Assembly: GCA_964426135.1 (NCBI GenBank)
Contig: CAYRPN010000185.1
Location: forward strand, 1-8,851
DNA: 8,851 nt
Reading direction: 5' to 3'
Source: CAYRPN01 sp964426135
Lineage (GTDB): Bacteria > Planctomycetota > Phycisphaerae > Phycisphaerales > Phycisphaeraceae
The translations under genes were made by a program, and so were the position numbers. The notes beneath the pieces were generated by a model. It saw nothing but the letters and a program-made list of their open reading frames with translations. It ran no database searches and was not told the DNA's origin. Of this stretch, positions 1 through 6,274 are shown in pieces (positions within the stretch are counted from its first letter, which is position 1; each line of letters starts with the position of its first letter).

Positions 1-18
1 AAGAGCGGAATCGCTCTT
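1..18. terminator. Hairpin at left edge, probable terminator of an upstream gene
   Basis: A perfect 7-bp stem (AAGAGCG at 1-7, CGCTCTT at 12-18) closes a GAAT loop. A short T run is contained in the end of the stem, so this resembles a weak intrinsic terminator for a gene ending left of the window. The symmetry means it could act in either direction. The gene it would serve is not visible. Confidence 0.5.
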
Positions 19-45
19 TGGTCAATCGTTAACCGGACACTACTG

Positions 46-87
46 ATTGAAAATTGAAAATTGAAAATTTTCAATTGCAAATTGCCT
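46..87. repeat. Heptamer tandem array, left copy
   Basis: Six consecutive 7-bp units, each beginning with ATT. Read one base later, they are three copies of TTGAAAA (47-67), one TTTTCAA (68-74), which is the reverse complement of the first unit, one TTGCAAA (75-81), and a decayed TTG start. The array is much more A/T-rich than the surrounding DNA. It lies between the hairpin at the window edge and the HAD hydrolase gene. The units belong to the same degenerate family, (T/G)TG(A/C)AAA, as the arrays at 7535-7569 and 7777-7825. Function is unknown. Confidence 0.75.
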
Positions 88-127
88 CGCGATGCCTTTT
101 ACGAACTTGGCGAGGGAAAACCCAAGG

Positions 128-133
128 TATCAT
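128..133 (+). promoter_or_regulatory. -10-like box before the HAD hydrolase start
   Basis: TATCAT matches five of six bases of the sigma-70 -10 consensus and ends 9 nt before the ATG at 143. That would put the transcription start at or within a few bases of the start codon. A possible -35 (TTGGCG at 107-112) has a short 15-bp spacer and is weak. No convincing Shine-Dalgarno sequence precedes the ATG. The box is one of five with the same geometry in this window. Confidence 0.45.
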
Positions 134-142
134 GCCCGCCCC

Positions 143-814
143 ATGACCTACGCAGTAATTTTCGATATCGACGGCGTGCTGATCGACTCCTACCAGGCTC
201 ATTTTGAAAGCTGGCGGCAGATCGGCCGCGAGTTCGGCCAAGACGTGACCGAGCAGCAGTTCGCCGGCAGCTTCGGCCGCACCAGCAAGGACATCATCCG
301 GCTCTGGTGGGGCGCGCTCTTGGGCGACAAACTCACCGACCAATACAGCGCCGAGATCGACGAGCGCAAAGAAGCCGCCTACCGCGAGGTGGTGCGCAAG
401 ACCAAACCGGTGATGCCTGGTGCCGTGGCACTGATCGATGCGCTGCACAGCGCGGGCTTCAAGCTCGCCGTCGGCTCCTCCGGCCCGCCCGCCAACGTGG
501 CGTTGTCGCTGGAACTGCTGGAGCGCGTGCCCAAGTTCGGCGCCAGAGTCACTGGCATGGACGTCACGCGCGGCAAGCCCGATCCGCAGGTCTTCCAGAT
601 CGCGGCCGGCCGTCTCGGAGTCGAACCGGCAAAATGTGCCGTGATCGAAGACGCCCCCGCCGGCGTTGCCGCGGCCAACGCCGCAGGCATGACGAGCATC
701 GCGCTCCTGGGCACGGCGACGCGAGACAAGTTGAGCGCGGCGAAGCACATTGTCGGCTCGCTTAAAGAACTGACACCTGCCGATATCGCGCGGCTGATCG
801 ATGCGCCAAGGTAG
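143..814 (+). CDS. HAD-superfamily hydrolase, beta-phosphoglucomutase-like
   Basis: A 223-residue cytoplasmic HAD hydrolase with a helical cap (subfamily IA/IB type). It should act on a phosphorylated small molecule, as a phosphatase or phosphomutase. All four HAD motifs are visible: motif I FDIDGV with nucleophile D8 and acid/base D10; motif II VGSS with S112; motif III lysine K145 in GKPDP; motif IV E169-D170 in VIEDAPAG. D8, D10, K145, E169 and D170 fall at the same residue numbers as recalled for the 221-residue Lactococcus beta-phosphoglucomutase, so length and spacing suit that family. This does not fix the substrate; phosphoglycolate phosphatase-like enzymes share the layout. An in-frame ATG at 92 would add 17 residues, but the start at 143 gives the normal HAD N-terminus right before motif I and sits next to a -10-like box. 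No sugar-metabolism neighbour supports a specific role. Confidence 0.9.
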   Translation: MTYAVIFDIDGVLIDSYQAHFESWRQIGREFGQDVTEQQFAGSFGRTSKDIIRLWWGALLGDKLTDQYSAEIDERKEAAYREVVRKTKPVMPGAVALIDALHSAGFKLAVGSSGPPANVALSLELLERVPKFGARVTGMDVTRGKPDPQVFQIAAGRLGVEPAKCAVIEDAPAGVAAANAAGMTSIALLGTATRDKLSAAKHIVGSLKELTPADIARLIDAPR

Positions 815-817
815 AAT
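812..817 (+). promoter_or_regulatory. -10 box for the zinc-ribbon membrane protein gene
   Basis: TAGAAT, five of six to the -10 consensus, ends 8 nt before the GTG at 826. Its first three bases are the TAG stop codon of the HAD hydrolase gene. If it is used, transcription starts at or just before the GTG and the mRNA is leaderless. No clear -35 is seen 16-18 bp upstream. Confidence 0.5.
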
Positions 818-825
818 ACGCCTCC

Positions 826-2388
826 GTGAGCATACACATTTCATTTCCGGTTCACGCCACGATCGTGGCCACTGGCGCGACGTATGCTGACCCTGTCAGC
901 AACGAGGACGCGGAAGCAGCTGAACATTTGAAAGAGGTGTTCCAGCCCCTGGGCGATCCACCGGCGGCCAAGTTCCGCCTGCCTCAATACACCGAAGCGG
1001 TGCAGATTTCGCCCGACGGGAACGAAGTGGGTGTGCTCATTCGCCAGCCGACGATTCGCGTGGATCAGGTCATCGCGGAACAGGCGAGCATGCTGCTCAC
1101 CGCCTTGCTTGCACTGTGGCTGATCGTGGAAGTGATCCGCGCCTGGCGACGCCGCAACCGGGGCCGGGCACATGGCGAGCCGCACTGCCGCAAGTGCGAT
1201 TACCAGCTCACTGGCGCGACCGCGTCGAACTGCCCGGAGTGCGGCCTCGAGCTGAATCCAAAGAATGTCGTCACGGGCCGCCGCCGTCGGGTGTGGCCGC
1301 GACCGCTTTTGGTTTTCGCTTTGGCCACTGCCGCCGGCACTGCATTGCAGGTGTACTCGCAGACCGTGAGTGAGTGGCTGTCGCCGCGAATGCCTGCATG
1401 GCACATCGCGTGGCTGAATGAGTGGGCGGAGTATGACGAGAAATGGGCATGGATGACAAGGCATGATGATGCCCAGTTCCGCGTCGAAGTGTATTCATTG
1501 AATGACTGGAAACTGCTTCGCACGCTGCGATTGGATGGCGCGACGGTGCGGTGCTACGTGATGCTGGGAGCGCGGCTGCGGAATGCGTACGCGGTGATCG
1601 AGGATCAAGATGGGCCCACGGAAGCATGGAGTTGGAGCCTGAAATCCGGCGAGCGATCATTGATTGGCCAATTGCCGACGACCGTGAACAGCGGGAGCAC
1701 TCCAGGAACCACTGCCGACGAGCGTTGGCTGGTCGTTGAAGACGACCGCCATGGCTTCATGCTTCTTCCAACGCAACCGGGATCGGCCAGAACACTTGGA
1801 TTCAGCGGCTATCAGATCGGTAGCGAATGGATCGGAAGCTATGACGATGAAAACGAGGTGCACTCGATGATCACCGGAAAGAAGGTCACAACCACCAAGG
1901 CATCGCCGGCCGACGTTCTCGCCATCGATGAAACACAAGGGCTATTAATCAGACGAAATGAGGATCCCGAGAACTACTCTGCGATTGTCGAGTCAATGCC
2001 CGACGGCCGAACACTTGTTGAGTTGCCGTTTCCTTCGCGAGCAATACTGCCTTCGATCCTCCAATCGATTTCAGGATGCGCCCCGATCAACCGACAAAAT
2101 CTCTGGGCCGTGGTCGAGATGCAGACATTGGATCTTCATCTTGACGTGTGTCACCTGGCAGTAGGCGTTTGGAGCATGAAGGAGCGCCGCTACCTGGCGA
2201 CGTTCGAAGGTCCACACCTGGGCGTCTACGCAGGGAATGCAAGCGGCGCACTGACAGTGAGCGAGGATAGCAGACGCGGTGTGATGTTCGGAGCGCAGTT
2301 CAATGAGGATGGCGAAGTGGAAATGCTGAAGTCCTCGCCAGTGGCGTACCTTTTCCTCTACGACTTTTCAAAATACCTGGGTAAGTGA
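826..2388 (+). CDS. Two-helix membrane protein with cytoplasmic zinc ribbon and large C-terminal domain
   Basis: A 520-residue protein of unknown function starting at GTG. Visible parts: an N-terminal segment (1-86); a membrane helix at about 87-105; a basic stretch (AWRRRNRGR); a four-cysteine zinc ribbon (C121, C124, C136, C139, pattern CxxC-DYQLTG...CPEC); another basic stretch (GRRRR); a second helix at about 157-176; then about 340 residues. The positive-inside rule places the zinc ribbon in the cytoplasm and both ends outside. The C-terminal part has blade-like strands around 221-238, 266-282 and 446-461 (for example VGVWSMKERRYLATFEG), suggesting a WD40- or PQQ-like beta-propeller; this is inference. 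The ribbon resembles that of the 8597-7824 gene, but the rest differs. Only 11 bp separate it from the HAD gene, yet it has its own -10-like box. From about 1450 onward, third codon positions are visibly less G/C-rich than in neighbouring genes. Confidence 0.75.
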   Translation: MSIHISFPVHATIVATGATYADPVSNEDAEAAEHLKEVFQPLGDPPAAKFRLPQYTEAVQISPDGNEVGVLIRQPTIRVDQVIAEQASMLLTALLALWLIVEVIRAWRRRNRGRAHGEPHCRKCDYQLTGATASNCPECGLELNPKNVVTGRRRRVWPRPLLVFALATAAGTALQVYSQTVSEWLSPRMPAWHIAWLNEWAEYDEKWAWMTRHDDAQFRVEVYSLNDWKLLRTLRLDGATVRCYVMLGARLRNAYAVIEDQDGPTEAWSWSLKSGERSLIGQLPTTVNSGSTPGTTADERWLVVEDDRHGFMLLPTQPGSARTLGFSGYQIGSEWIGSYDDENEVHSMITGKKVTTTKASPADVLAIDETQGLLIRRNEDPENYSAIVESMPDGRTLVELPFPSRAILPSILQSISGCAPINRQNLWAVVEMQTLDLHLDVCHLAVGVWSMKERRYLATFEGPHLGVYAGNASGALTVSEDSRRGVMFGAQFNEDGEVEMLKSSPVAYLFLYDFSKYLGK

Positions 2389-2422
2389 GCGTGCGGATTG
2401 AGCGGTTTCCCTTGCACAGGCA

Positions 2423-2450
2423 TCGGGGCGAACACGCCCCGGCTCGCAGC
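2423..2450. repeat. 28-bp hairpin repeat, copy 1
   Basis: Contains a stem GGGGCG / CGCCCC (2425-2430 and 2435-2440, extendable by a C-G pair) with an AACA loop, followed by GGCTCGCAGC. A copy in the same orientation, differing at two of 28 positions, lies at 3818-3845 on the other side of the antiporter gene. It sits 35 bp after the stop of the zinc-ribbon gene and could help end that transcript, but there is no U-tract. Confidence 0.7.
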
Positions 2451-2476
2451 GGCGCCGACAACGCCTGTTCAGCGCA

Positions 2477-2505
2477 TTGACCCGCCGATCCCGATTTGAT
2501 ATGTA
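2477..2505 (+). promoter_or_regulatory. Sigma-70-like promoter of the antiporter gene
   Basis: TTGACC (2477-2482, five of six to the -35 consensus) is followed after exactly 17 bp by TATGTA (2500-2505, a partial -10). An overlapping TATACG at 2504-2509 is an alternative -10 with a longer spacer. The ATG at 2515 is 9 nt after the first box, so the predicted transcript has almost no leader. No Shine-Dalgarno sequence precedes the ATG. Confidence 0.55.
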
Positions 2506-2514
2506 TACGTACTT

Positions 2515-3801
2515 ATGCCATTCGTCCTCGCCGACATGTCCGCCGCCGAGCTTTCCGTCAAGTTCTTTCTTCAGATGTTTGTCATTCTCGCGGTGTGCCG
2601 ACTGGTCGGGCTGGCGGCGCGCAGGATCGGGCAGCCGCAGGTCGTCGGCGAAATGATCGCCGGCGTGCTGCTGGGGCCGTCATTGTTCGGCCTGATCTGG
2701 CCCGAGGCGCAGGCGTCTCTTTTTCCGAAGGAATCGCTGAAGGTGCTTTACGTCGGGGCGCAGCTGGGCGTGGGGCTGTACATGTTTCTCGTCGGGATCG
2801 AGTTCAACACGGAGCACTTTCGCAGCCGGGCGAAGAGCGCCGTCGCCGTCTCGCTGGCGGGCATGATCGTGCCGTTCATTTTCGGCGGGCTGCTGGCGAT
2901 GTGGTTCATCAAGGTGCCGGGGATGTTCTCGCCAAGCGCGACGCTGATCGAGGCGATGCTCTTCATGGGCGCCGCCATCGCCATCACCGCGTTCCCCATG
3001 CTGGCGCGGATCATCTACGAGCGCGGCCTGACGGGCACCACGCTGGGCACGCTCGCGCTGGCGGCCGGGGCGATCGACGACGCGGCCGCGTGGTGCGTCC
3101 TGGCGATCGTGCTGGCAAGTTTCGGCGGCGGTTGGGATCAGGCGTATCTGGCGATCGCCGGCGGCATCGGTTACGCGGCGATCGTGATCTTCGCGGGCCG
3201 CCGTTTGCTTGCGCCGCTGGGGCGCATGGCGGAGCGGGAGCAGCGAGTCACGCCTACGCTGCTGGGCGTCGTGCTGATGCTGTTCATGCTGGCGGCCTGG
3301 GGCACGGACAGCATCGGCCTGCACGCGGTGTTCGGCGGGTTCCTGCTGGGCACCGCGATGCCGCGCGGATTCTTCGCCGAGCAACTGAAAAAACAGCTCG
3401 AACCCTTCGCCGTGGTTCTCCTGCTGCCGATGTTCTTCACCTACTCGGGCCTGAACACGCAACTGCACACGGTCAACACGGTGGAACTGTTCCTGATCGC
3501 GCTGGCGGTGCTGATCGCTTCGATCGCCGGCAAGGCCATCGCCTGCTGGGCCGCCGCCCGGCTCACCGGCGAGGACAACCGCACCGCGCTGGCGGTCGGC
3601 ACGCTGATGAACGCCCGCGGCATGATGGGGCTGCTGATTCTGGATGTGGGGCTGAGCAAAGGCGTGATCCAGCCGGCACTCTTCTCGATCCTGGCGTTCA
3701 TGGCGATCGTGACGACACTGATGGCGTCGCCGTTGTTTGAGCTGGTGTATGGGAGGCAGGCACGGGCGGAGGGGATGCTGGGCGCGGCGCCGGGGGAGTG
3801 A
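2515..3801 (+). CDS. CPA2-family cation:proton antiporter, Kef-type membrane domain only
   Basis: A 428-residue inner-membrane protein, hydrophobic almost throughout, consistent with 12-13 transmembrane helices of the Na+/H+ exchanger fold. It should exchange K+ or Na+ for protons. Family landmarks: GQPQVVGEMIAGVLLGPSLFG at residues 39-59; FLVGIE at 91-96; the ion-binding pair D188-D189 in GAIDDAAAW; and MNARGMMGL with R368. A paired DD is typical of electrogenic antiporters such as NapA and NhaA, so electrogenic exchange is possible. The protein ends soon after the last helix and has no TrkA-N/RCK nucleotide-binding domain, so it lacks the glutathione/NAD gating module of KefB/KefC. An internal ATG at 2536 (M8) is a possible alternative start, but the promoter position favours 2515. 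It converges on nuoI with a 46-bp gap. Confidence 0.92.
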   Translation: MPFVLADMSAAELSVKFFLQMFVILAVCRLVGLAARRIGQPQVVGEMIAGVLLGPSLFGLIWPEAQASLFPKESLKVLYVGAQLGVGLYMFLVGIEFNTEHFRSRAKSAVAVSLAGMIVPFIFGGLLAMWFIKVPGMFSPSATLIEAMLFMGAAIAITAFPMLARIIYERGLTGTTLGTLALAAGAIDDAAAWCVLAIVLASFGGGWDQAYLAIAGGIGYAAIVIFAGRRLLAPLGRMAEREQRVTPTLLGVVLMLFMLAAWGTDSIGLHAVFGGFLLGTAMPRGFFAEQLKKQLEPFAVVLLLPMFFTYSGLNTQLHTVNTVELFLIALAVLIASIAGKAIACWAAARLTGEDNRTALAVGTLMNARGMMGLLILDVGLSKGVIQPALFSILAFMAIVTTLMASPLFELVYGRQARAEGMLGAAPGE

Positions 3802-3817
3802 GATGGACGGCATCTCG

Positions 3818-3845
3818 TCGGGGCGGACACGCCCCGGCTCGCGGC
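3818..3845. repeat. 28-bp hairpin repeat, copy 2, between convergent genes
   Basis: Same element as at 2423-2450: stem GGGGCG / CGCCCC (3820-3825 and 3830-3835) with a GACA loop, then GGCTCGCGGC. It fills most of the 46-bp gap between the antiporter stop (3801) and the nuoI stop (3848). A symmetrical hairpin there could terminate both transcripts, although neither side has a clear T-run. Confidence 0.7.
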
Positions 3846-3847
3846 AA

Positions 3848-4390
3848 TTACATCGGCTTATTCCCCACCGTCTGATCGTAGATCGAAAGCAGCTTCTGCT
3901 TATCGAGAATCATTTCATTTCGCGTCAGGCCCACCAGGTCGTAGACCGGCGTCAGCTCGATCGCGTCCACCGGGCAAGCTTCCTCGCACATGCCGCAGTA
4001 GATGCAGCGCAACTCGTCGATGTCGAACTTGATGGGATATTTTTCGCGGTCGTCCCACGGAGCCTCGGCGCCTTCGATGTGGATGCAGTGAGCGGGGCAG
4101 GCCGTGGCGCACATGAAGCAGGCGACGCAGCGGACGCGGCCATCCTCATCGCGGTTCAGGCGATGCACGCCGCGGAAATTGTCCTTGAACAGGCCGCCTT
4201 GTTCGACGGGGATATCGTCGCGGCGTTCCTCGGGATAGCACATGGTCTTGCTGCGTTTGCCTCGACCGATGGAGGTGATCATGTGCTTGAGCGTGGTGCC
4301 CAGGCCCTTGAAGACTTCCGGGAGGAACGTCAGCTCCGAGCGCGTCATGGGCGCCGGCTTGATCTCAACGATATCGCTGTCGGCAATCAT
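3848..4390 (-). CDS. nuoI: NADH-quinone oxidoreductase subunit I (two [4Fe-4S] ferredoxin-like)
   Basis: A 180-residue iron-sulfur subunit of respiratory complex I that passes electrons between clusters in the peripheral arm (N6a/N6b) toward quinone. Evidence: an amphipathic N-terminal segment (LPEVFKGLGTTLKHM, about 23-37) that would lie on the membrane; YPEERRDD; an FRGVHRL signature; and two complete cluster motifs, C88-C91-C94-C98 and C129-C132-C135-C139, each followed by Pro. Sequence around the motifs (RCVACxxCATACP, RCIYCGMCEEACP, AIELTP) is typical NuoI rather than a generic ferredoxin. The length is normal and all eight cysteines are present. It is unusual in standing alone: no other nuo gene lies within the window on either side. 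A good -35/-10 pair immediately before the first ATG supports that start over M15. Confidence 0.95.
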   Translation of the reverse strand: MIADSDIVEIKPAPMTRSELTFLPEVFKGLGTTLKHMITSIGRGKRSKTMCYPEERRDDIPVEQGGLFKDNFRGVHRLNRDEDGRVRCVACFMCATACPAHCIHIEGAEAPWDDREKYPIKFDIDELRCIYCGMCEEACPVDAIELTPVYDLVGLTRNEMILDKQKLLSIYDQTVGNKPM

Positions 4391-4396
4391 GCGGGC

Positions 4397-4424
4397 ATTG
4401 TCGGTCAGCGCGGGGATTCGTCAA
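4397..4424 (-). promoter_or_regulatory. Sigma-70-like promoter of nuoI
   Basis: On the minus strand, TTGACG (4424-4419, five of six to consensus) is followed after 16 bp by GACAAT (4402-4397, four of six). Only 6 nt separate the -10 from the ATG at 4390, which places +1 on or next to the start codon. No Shine-Dalgarno sequence is present. This is the clearest two-box promoter in the window and indicates that nuoI is transcribed on its own. Confidence 0.65.
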
Positions 4425-4442
4425 GTGTTGGAGCGCGTGTGC

Positions 4443-4478
4443 GTGCAGGTTGAGGCCCTTAAGGGCCTCAACCTGCAC
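4443..4478. terminator. 36-bp perfect palindrome, probable terminator of the sigma operon
   Basis: Two 18-bp arms meet at 4460/4461 with no mismatch (centre GGCCCTTAAGGGCC). It begins 30 bp downstream of the stop of the secreted-protein gene (minus strand), where a terminator is expected, and lies about 18 bp upstream of the nuoI -35. As RNA it would form a very stable hairpin, but no U-tract follows, so the mechanism may not be classical intrinsic termination. Because it is symmetrical, it could also be a binding site for a dimeric protein. Confidence 0.65.
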
Positions 4479-4507
4479 ACCTAGGATTGATGCACTTGCA
4501 CAACCAT

Positions 4508-6088
4508 TCACTTGCGCACCACATCCGCCTGCCCCGCGATCGTCTCGCCGTCGCGCCAGATCTGCAGGCTCATCGACTGGTAGTGGTTCAGGAAGCCGGA
4601 GAGGAAATTCACGCCGCGGACCAGCTGCGCCTCAGGCGTCGGCGGCTGCGTTGATCTCACTTGCGGGTCGGCGGTGGCGGATGCCAGCAGTTGTGGGCGT
4701 TCCTTTCTCCAATGTTCGAGCAGGCCGTTGAGGTGGGCCGAGAGCGCCGCGGGCTTGAGCACGGCAGTGACGATCGGCTGTTCGTGGGGCTTGAGCGCCA
4801 TGGCGGTGAACTGCCGATCCGCGCTCAGGCCGCGCGTCGAGTCCAGCGAGGCGTCGATGCACTGGGCGAAGAACTTGTCGTGCGAGCAGATGACGAAGTG
4901 ATCGCCGACGCGGCCGTAGGCGATCTTCAGGTGCGCCGCCTCGGGCCGCTGCAGGCGATTGCTCAGGGCGGCGCCGATTTCCGCCACGCGGTACGGCACG
5001 TTGGCGTGGGCCATCTCGGTCACTTCGACCGGCTCGATGTTCCAGTTCGCCGCCGCGACATTCGCCAGCACCATCAGGCTGTTGAGCGTGCTGGTCAGAT
5101 CATCGCCGACTTTGCGATCGCGCAGGCGCAGCGCCACGCCCAGCACGGGCGCGCTGAAGTTCGCCCTGGGTTCAAGCTGCGAGCCGGGCACTTCGCCGAG
5201 GAACGCGATCAGCGGCGAACCGAGTTTGGGCGCGATGTCCTTGCGAAACGATTTGCCGGGGAACAGGCGATCGATCTGCTTGCCGTCACCGGGCGGCTCG
5301 ATCTTCACATTGAGATTCACCGCCGCGATCGTGGCAGCCGGCAGCGGCCCGAAGTCGAGCGCCTTGCCGTCGCTCATCACCGAGGTGATCTTCTCGAACT
5401 CGGCGCTCTTGCCGCGATAGTGCAGCGTGACATTGCGGCCCTGGCGAACGGCGGCGATCGCGTGGGCTTCCGTGTCGCCCTGGCGCATGAAAGCCGTGAC
5501 ACTGCGCGACTTGGGCAGTTTGCCGATCCACTCGACGAAAGCAGGATCGTCCGCCAGCGTTTTGCCTTTGCCTTCGAGCACGGGCTTGACCGCGTCGCCG
5601 ATGCGCTTGTCCACGACGATGACCCAGCCGCCGCCGACGACGATCGTCGCCTTGGCGTCGGTGGAGTCGTAGCCTTTCCACGCGCCCAGCGTGCCGGTCA
5701 TTTTCAACTGCATCTTTTCAATCGCCAGATCGGCGTCGGCTTGCGTCACTTTCGAGACCACCATCAGCGGCGGATTCTCACCGCTTTCAAACGCGATCAG
5801 CGTGACCGCCTGCCCCAGATACTTGTCGATGAGCTGCGGCTCCGTCAGGCCCATCAGCTTCTGCAGATCCTCCCAGCCCTGCTGCGGCGGCAGCGGCAGA
5901 TTCTCCTTGATGTAAGTGGCCAGCGGATCCTGCTCCCAGTCCTTGCGCAGCGACGAGAGATCGTCGATCTGCACAAAAGCCACGGCATTGGCCGGTGCGA
6001 ACTTCGCCGCTTCCTGCGCGCGGAGTTTCGTGCAAATACCCATCGCCAGGGCGAGCAGCAGTGCGAGTTGGGGGATGTTGCGTTGCAT
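4508..6088 (-). CDS. Large secreted protein of unknown function, third gene of the sigma operon
   Basis: A 526-residue protein with a signal peptide (QRN, then a hydrophobic core LALLLALAMGI, likely cut after LRA at residue 24). C19 is preceded by Ile, so there is no proper lipobox. The mature part opens with APANAVAFVQIDDLSSLRKDWEQDPLATYIKE, a pattern I recall from secreted planctomycete proteins of the DUF3352-like kind; that link is tentative. The rest is soluble, with alternating strands and helices, and no catalytic motif or extra membrane helix is seen. The reading frame stays open upstream to 6256, but that part (MAGAEGSAQ...) looks noncoding and would bury the signal peptide; M45 at 6124 is a second option. 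It follows the anti-sigma gene by 186 bp with no clear promoter, so it is probably co-transcribed. It could be the cargo or the signal-related partner of the sigma/anti-sigma pair. Confidence 0.75.
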   Translation of the reverse strand: MQRNIPQLALLLALAMGICTKLRAQEAAKFAPANAVAFVQIDDLSSLRKDWEQDPLATYIKENLPLPPQQGWEDLQKLMGLTEPQLIDKYLGQAVTLIAFESGENPPLMVVSKVTQADADLAIEKMQLKMTGTLGAWKGYDSTDAKATIVVGGGWVIVVDKRIGDAVKPVLEGKGKTLADDPAFVEWIGKLPKSRSVTAFMRQGDTEAHAIAAVRQGRNVTLHYRGKSAEFEKITSVMSDGKALDFGPLPAATIAAVNLNVKIEPPGDGKQIDRLFPGKSFRKDIAPKLGSPLIAFLGEVPGSQLEPRANFSAPVLGVALRLRDRKVGDDLTSTLNSLMVLANVAAANWNIEPVEVTEMAHANVPYRVAEIGAALSNRLQRPEAAHLKIAYGRVGDHFVICSHDKFFAQCIDASLDSTRGLSADRQFTAMALKPHEQPIVTAVLKPAALSAHLNGLLEHWRKERPQLLASATADPQVRSTQPPTPEAQLVRGVNFLSGFLNHYQSMSLQIWRDGETIAGQADVVRK

Positions 6089-6162
6089 GATTCCGTTCGG
6101 GTGGGTGTGCGGATGCGATTGCATTCGTGTCGGGCGGTTCGTCATTCCGGAAGCTCGCAACT

Positions 6163-6260
6163 CCGGGTGGCTGGGGCTGGAGTCCGCGGAAGCCCCGGCC
6201 CGAGCGTCCATCCGTTCACCGTTCCGGGCTTGCGCCGAGCCTTCAGCTCCGGCCACCCGG
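6163..6260. other. Structured intergenic segment between anti-sigma and secreted-protein genes
   Basis: The 186-bp gap holds an inverted repeat CCGGGTGGC (6163-6171) / GCCACCCGG (6252-6260). Inside it is a second stem GGGGCT (6173-6178) / AGCCCC (6191-6196). The transcript here could fold into a multi-stem structure and affect read-through or mRNA stability for the secreted-protein gene. In GC-rich DNA some pairing arises by chance, so this is tentative. Confidence 0.3.
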
Positions 6261-6274
6261 AACAGGCCACGGAC

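Noticed and set aside
92..142. Seventeen-residue N-terminal extension of the HAD hydrolase from the ATG at 92
   Set aside because: HAD proteins of this family start a few residues before the DxD motif; the extension overlaps a -10-like box and has no ribosome site.
2496..3740. A 414-codon frame overlapping the antiporter gene in another phase
   Set aside because: It begins at TTG, is Arg/Gly/Ala-rich and hydrophilic, and covers a gene with clear antiporter motifs.
3737..4453. A 238-codon plus-strand frame over nuoI
   Set aside because: The minus strand encodes unmistakable NuoI with both cluster motifs; the plus-strand product has no recognisable feature.
6089..6256. Fifty-six-residue N-terminal extension of the secreted protein
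   Set aside because: It would place a signal peptide inside the chain and is low-complexity shadow-like sequence; the start at 6088 gives a normal signal peptide. M45 at 6124 cannot be fully excluded.
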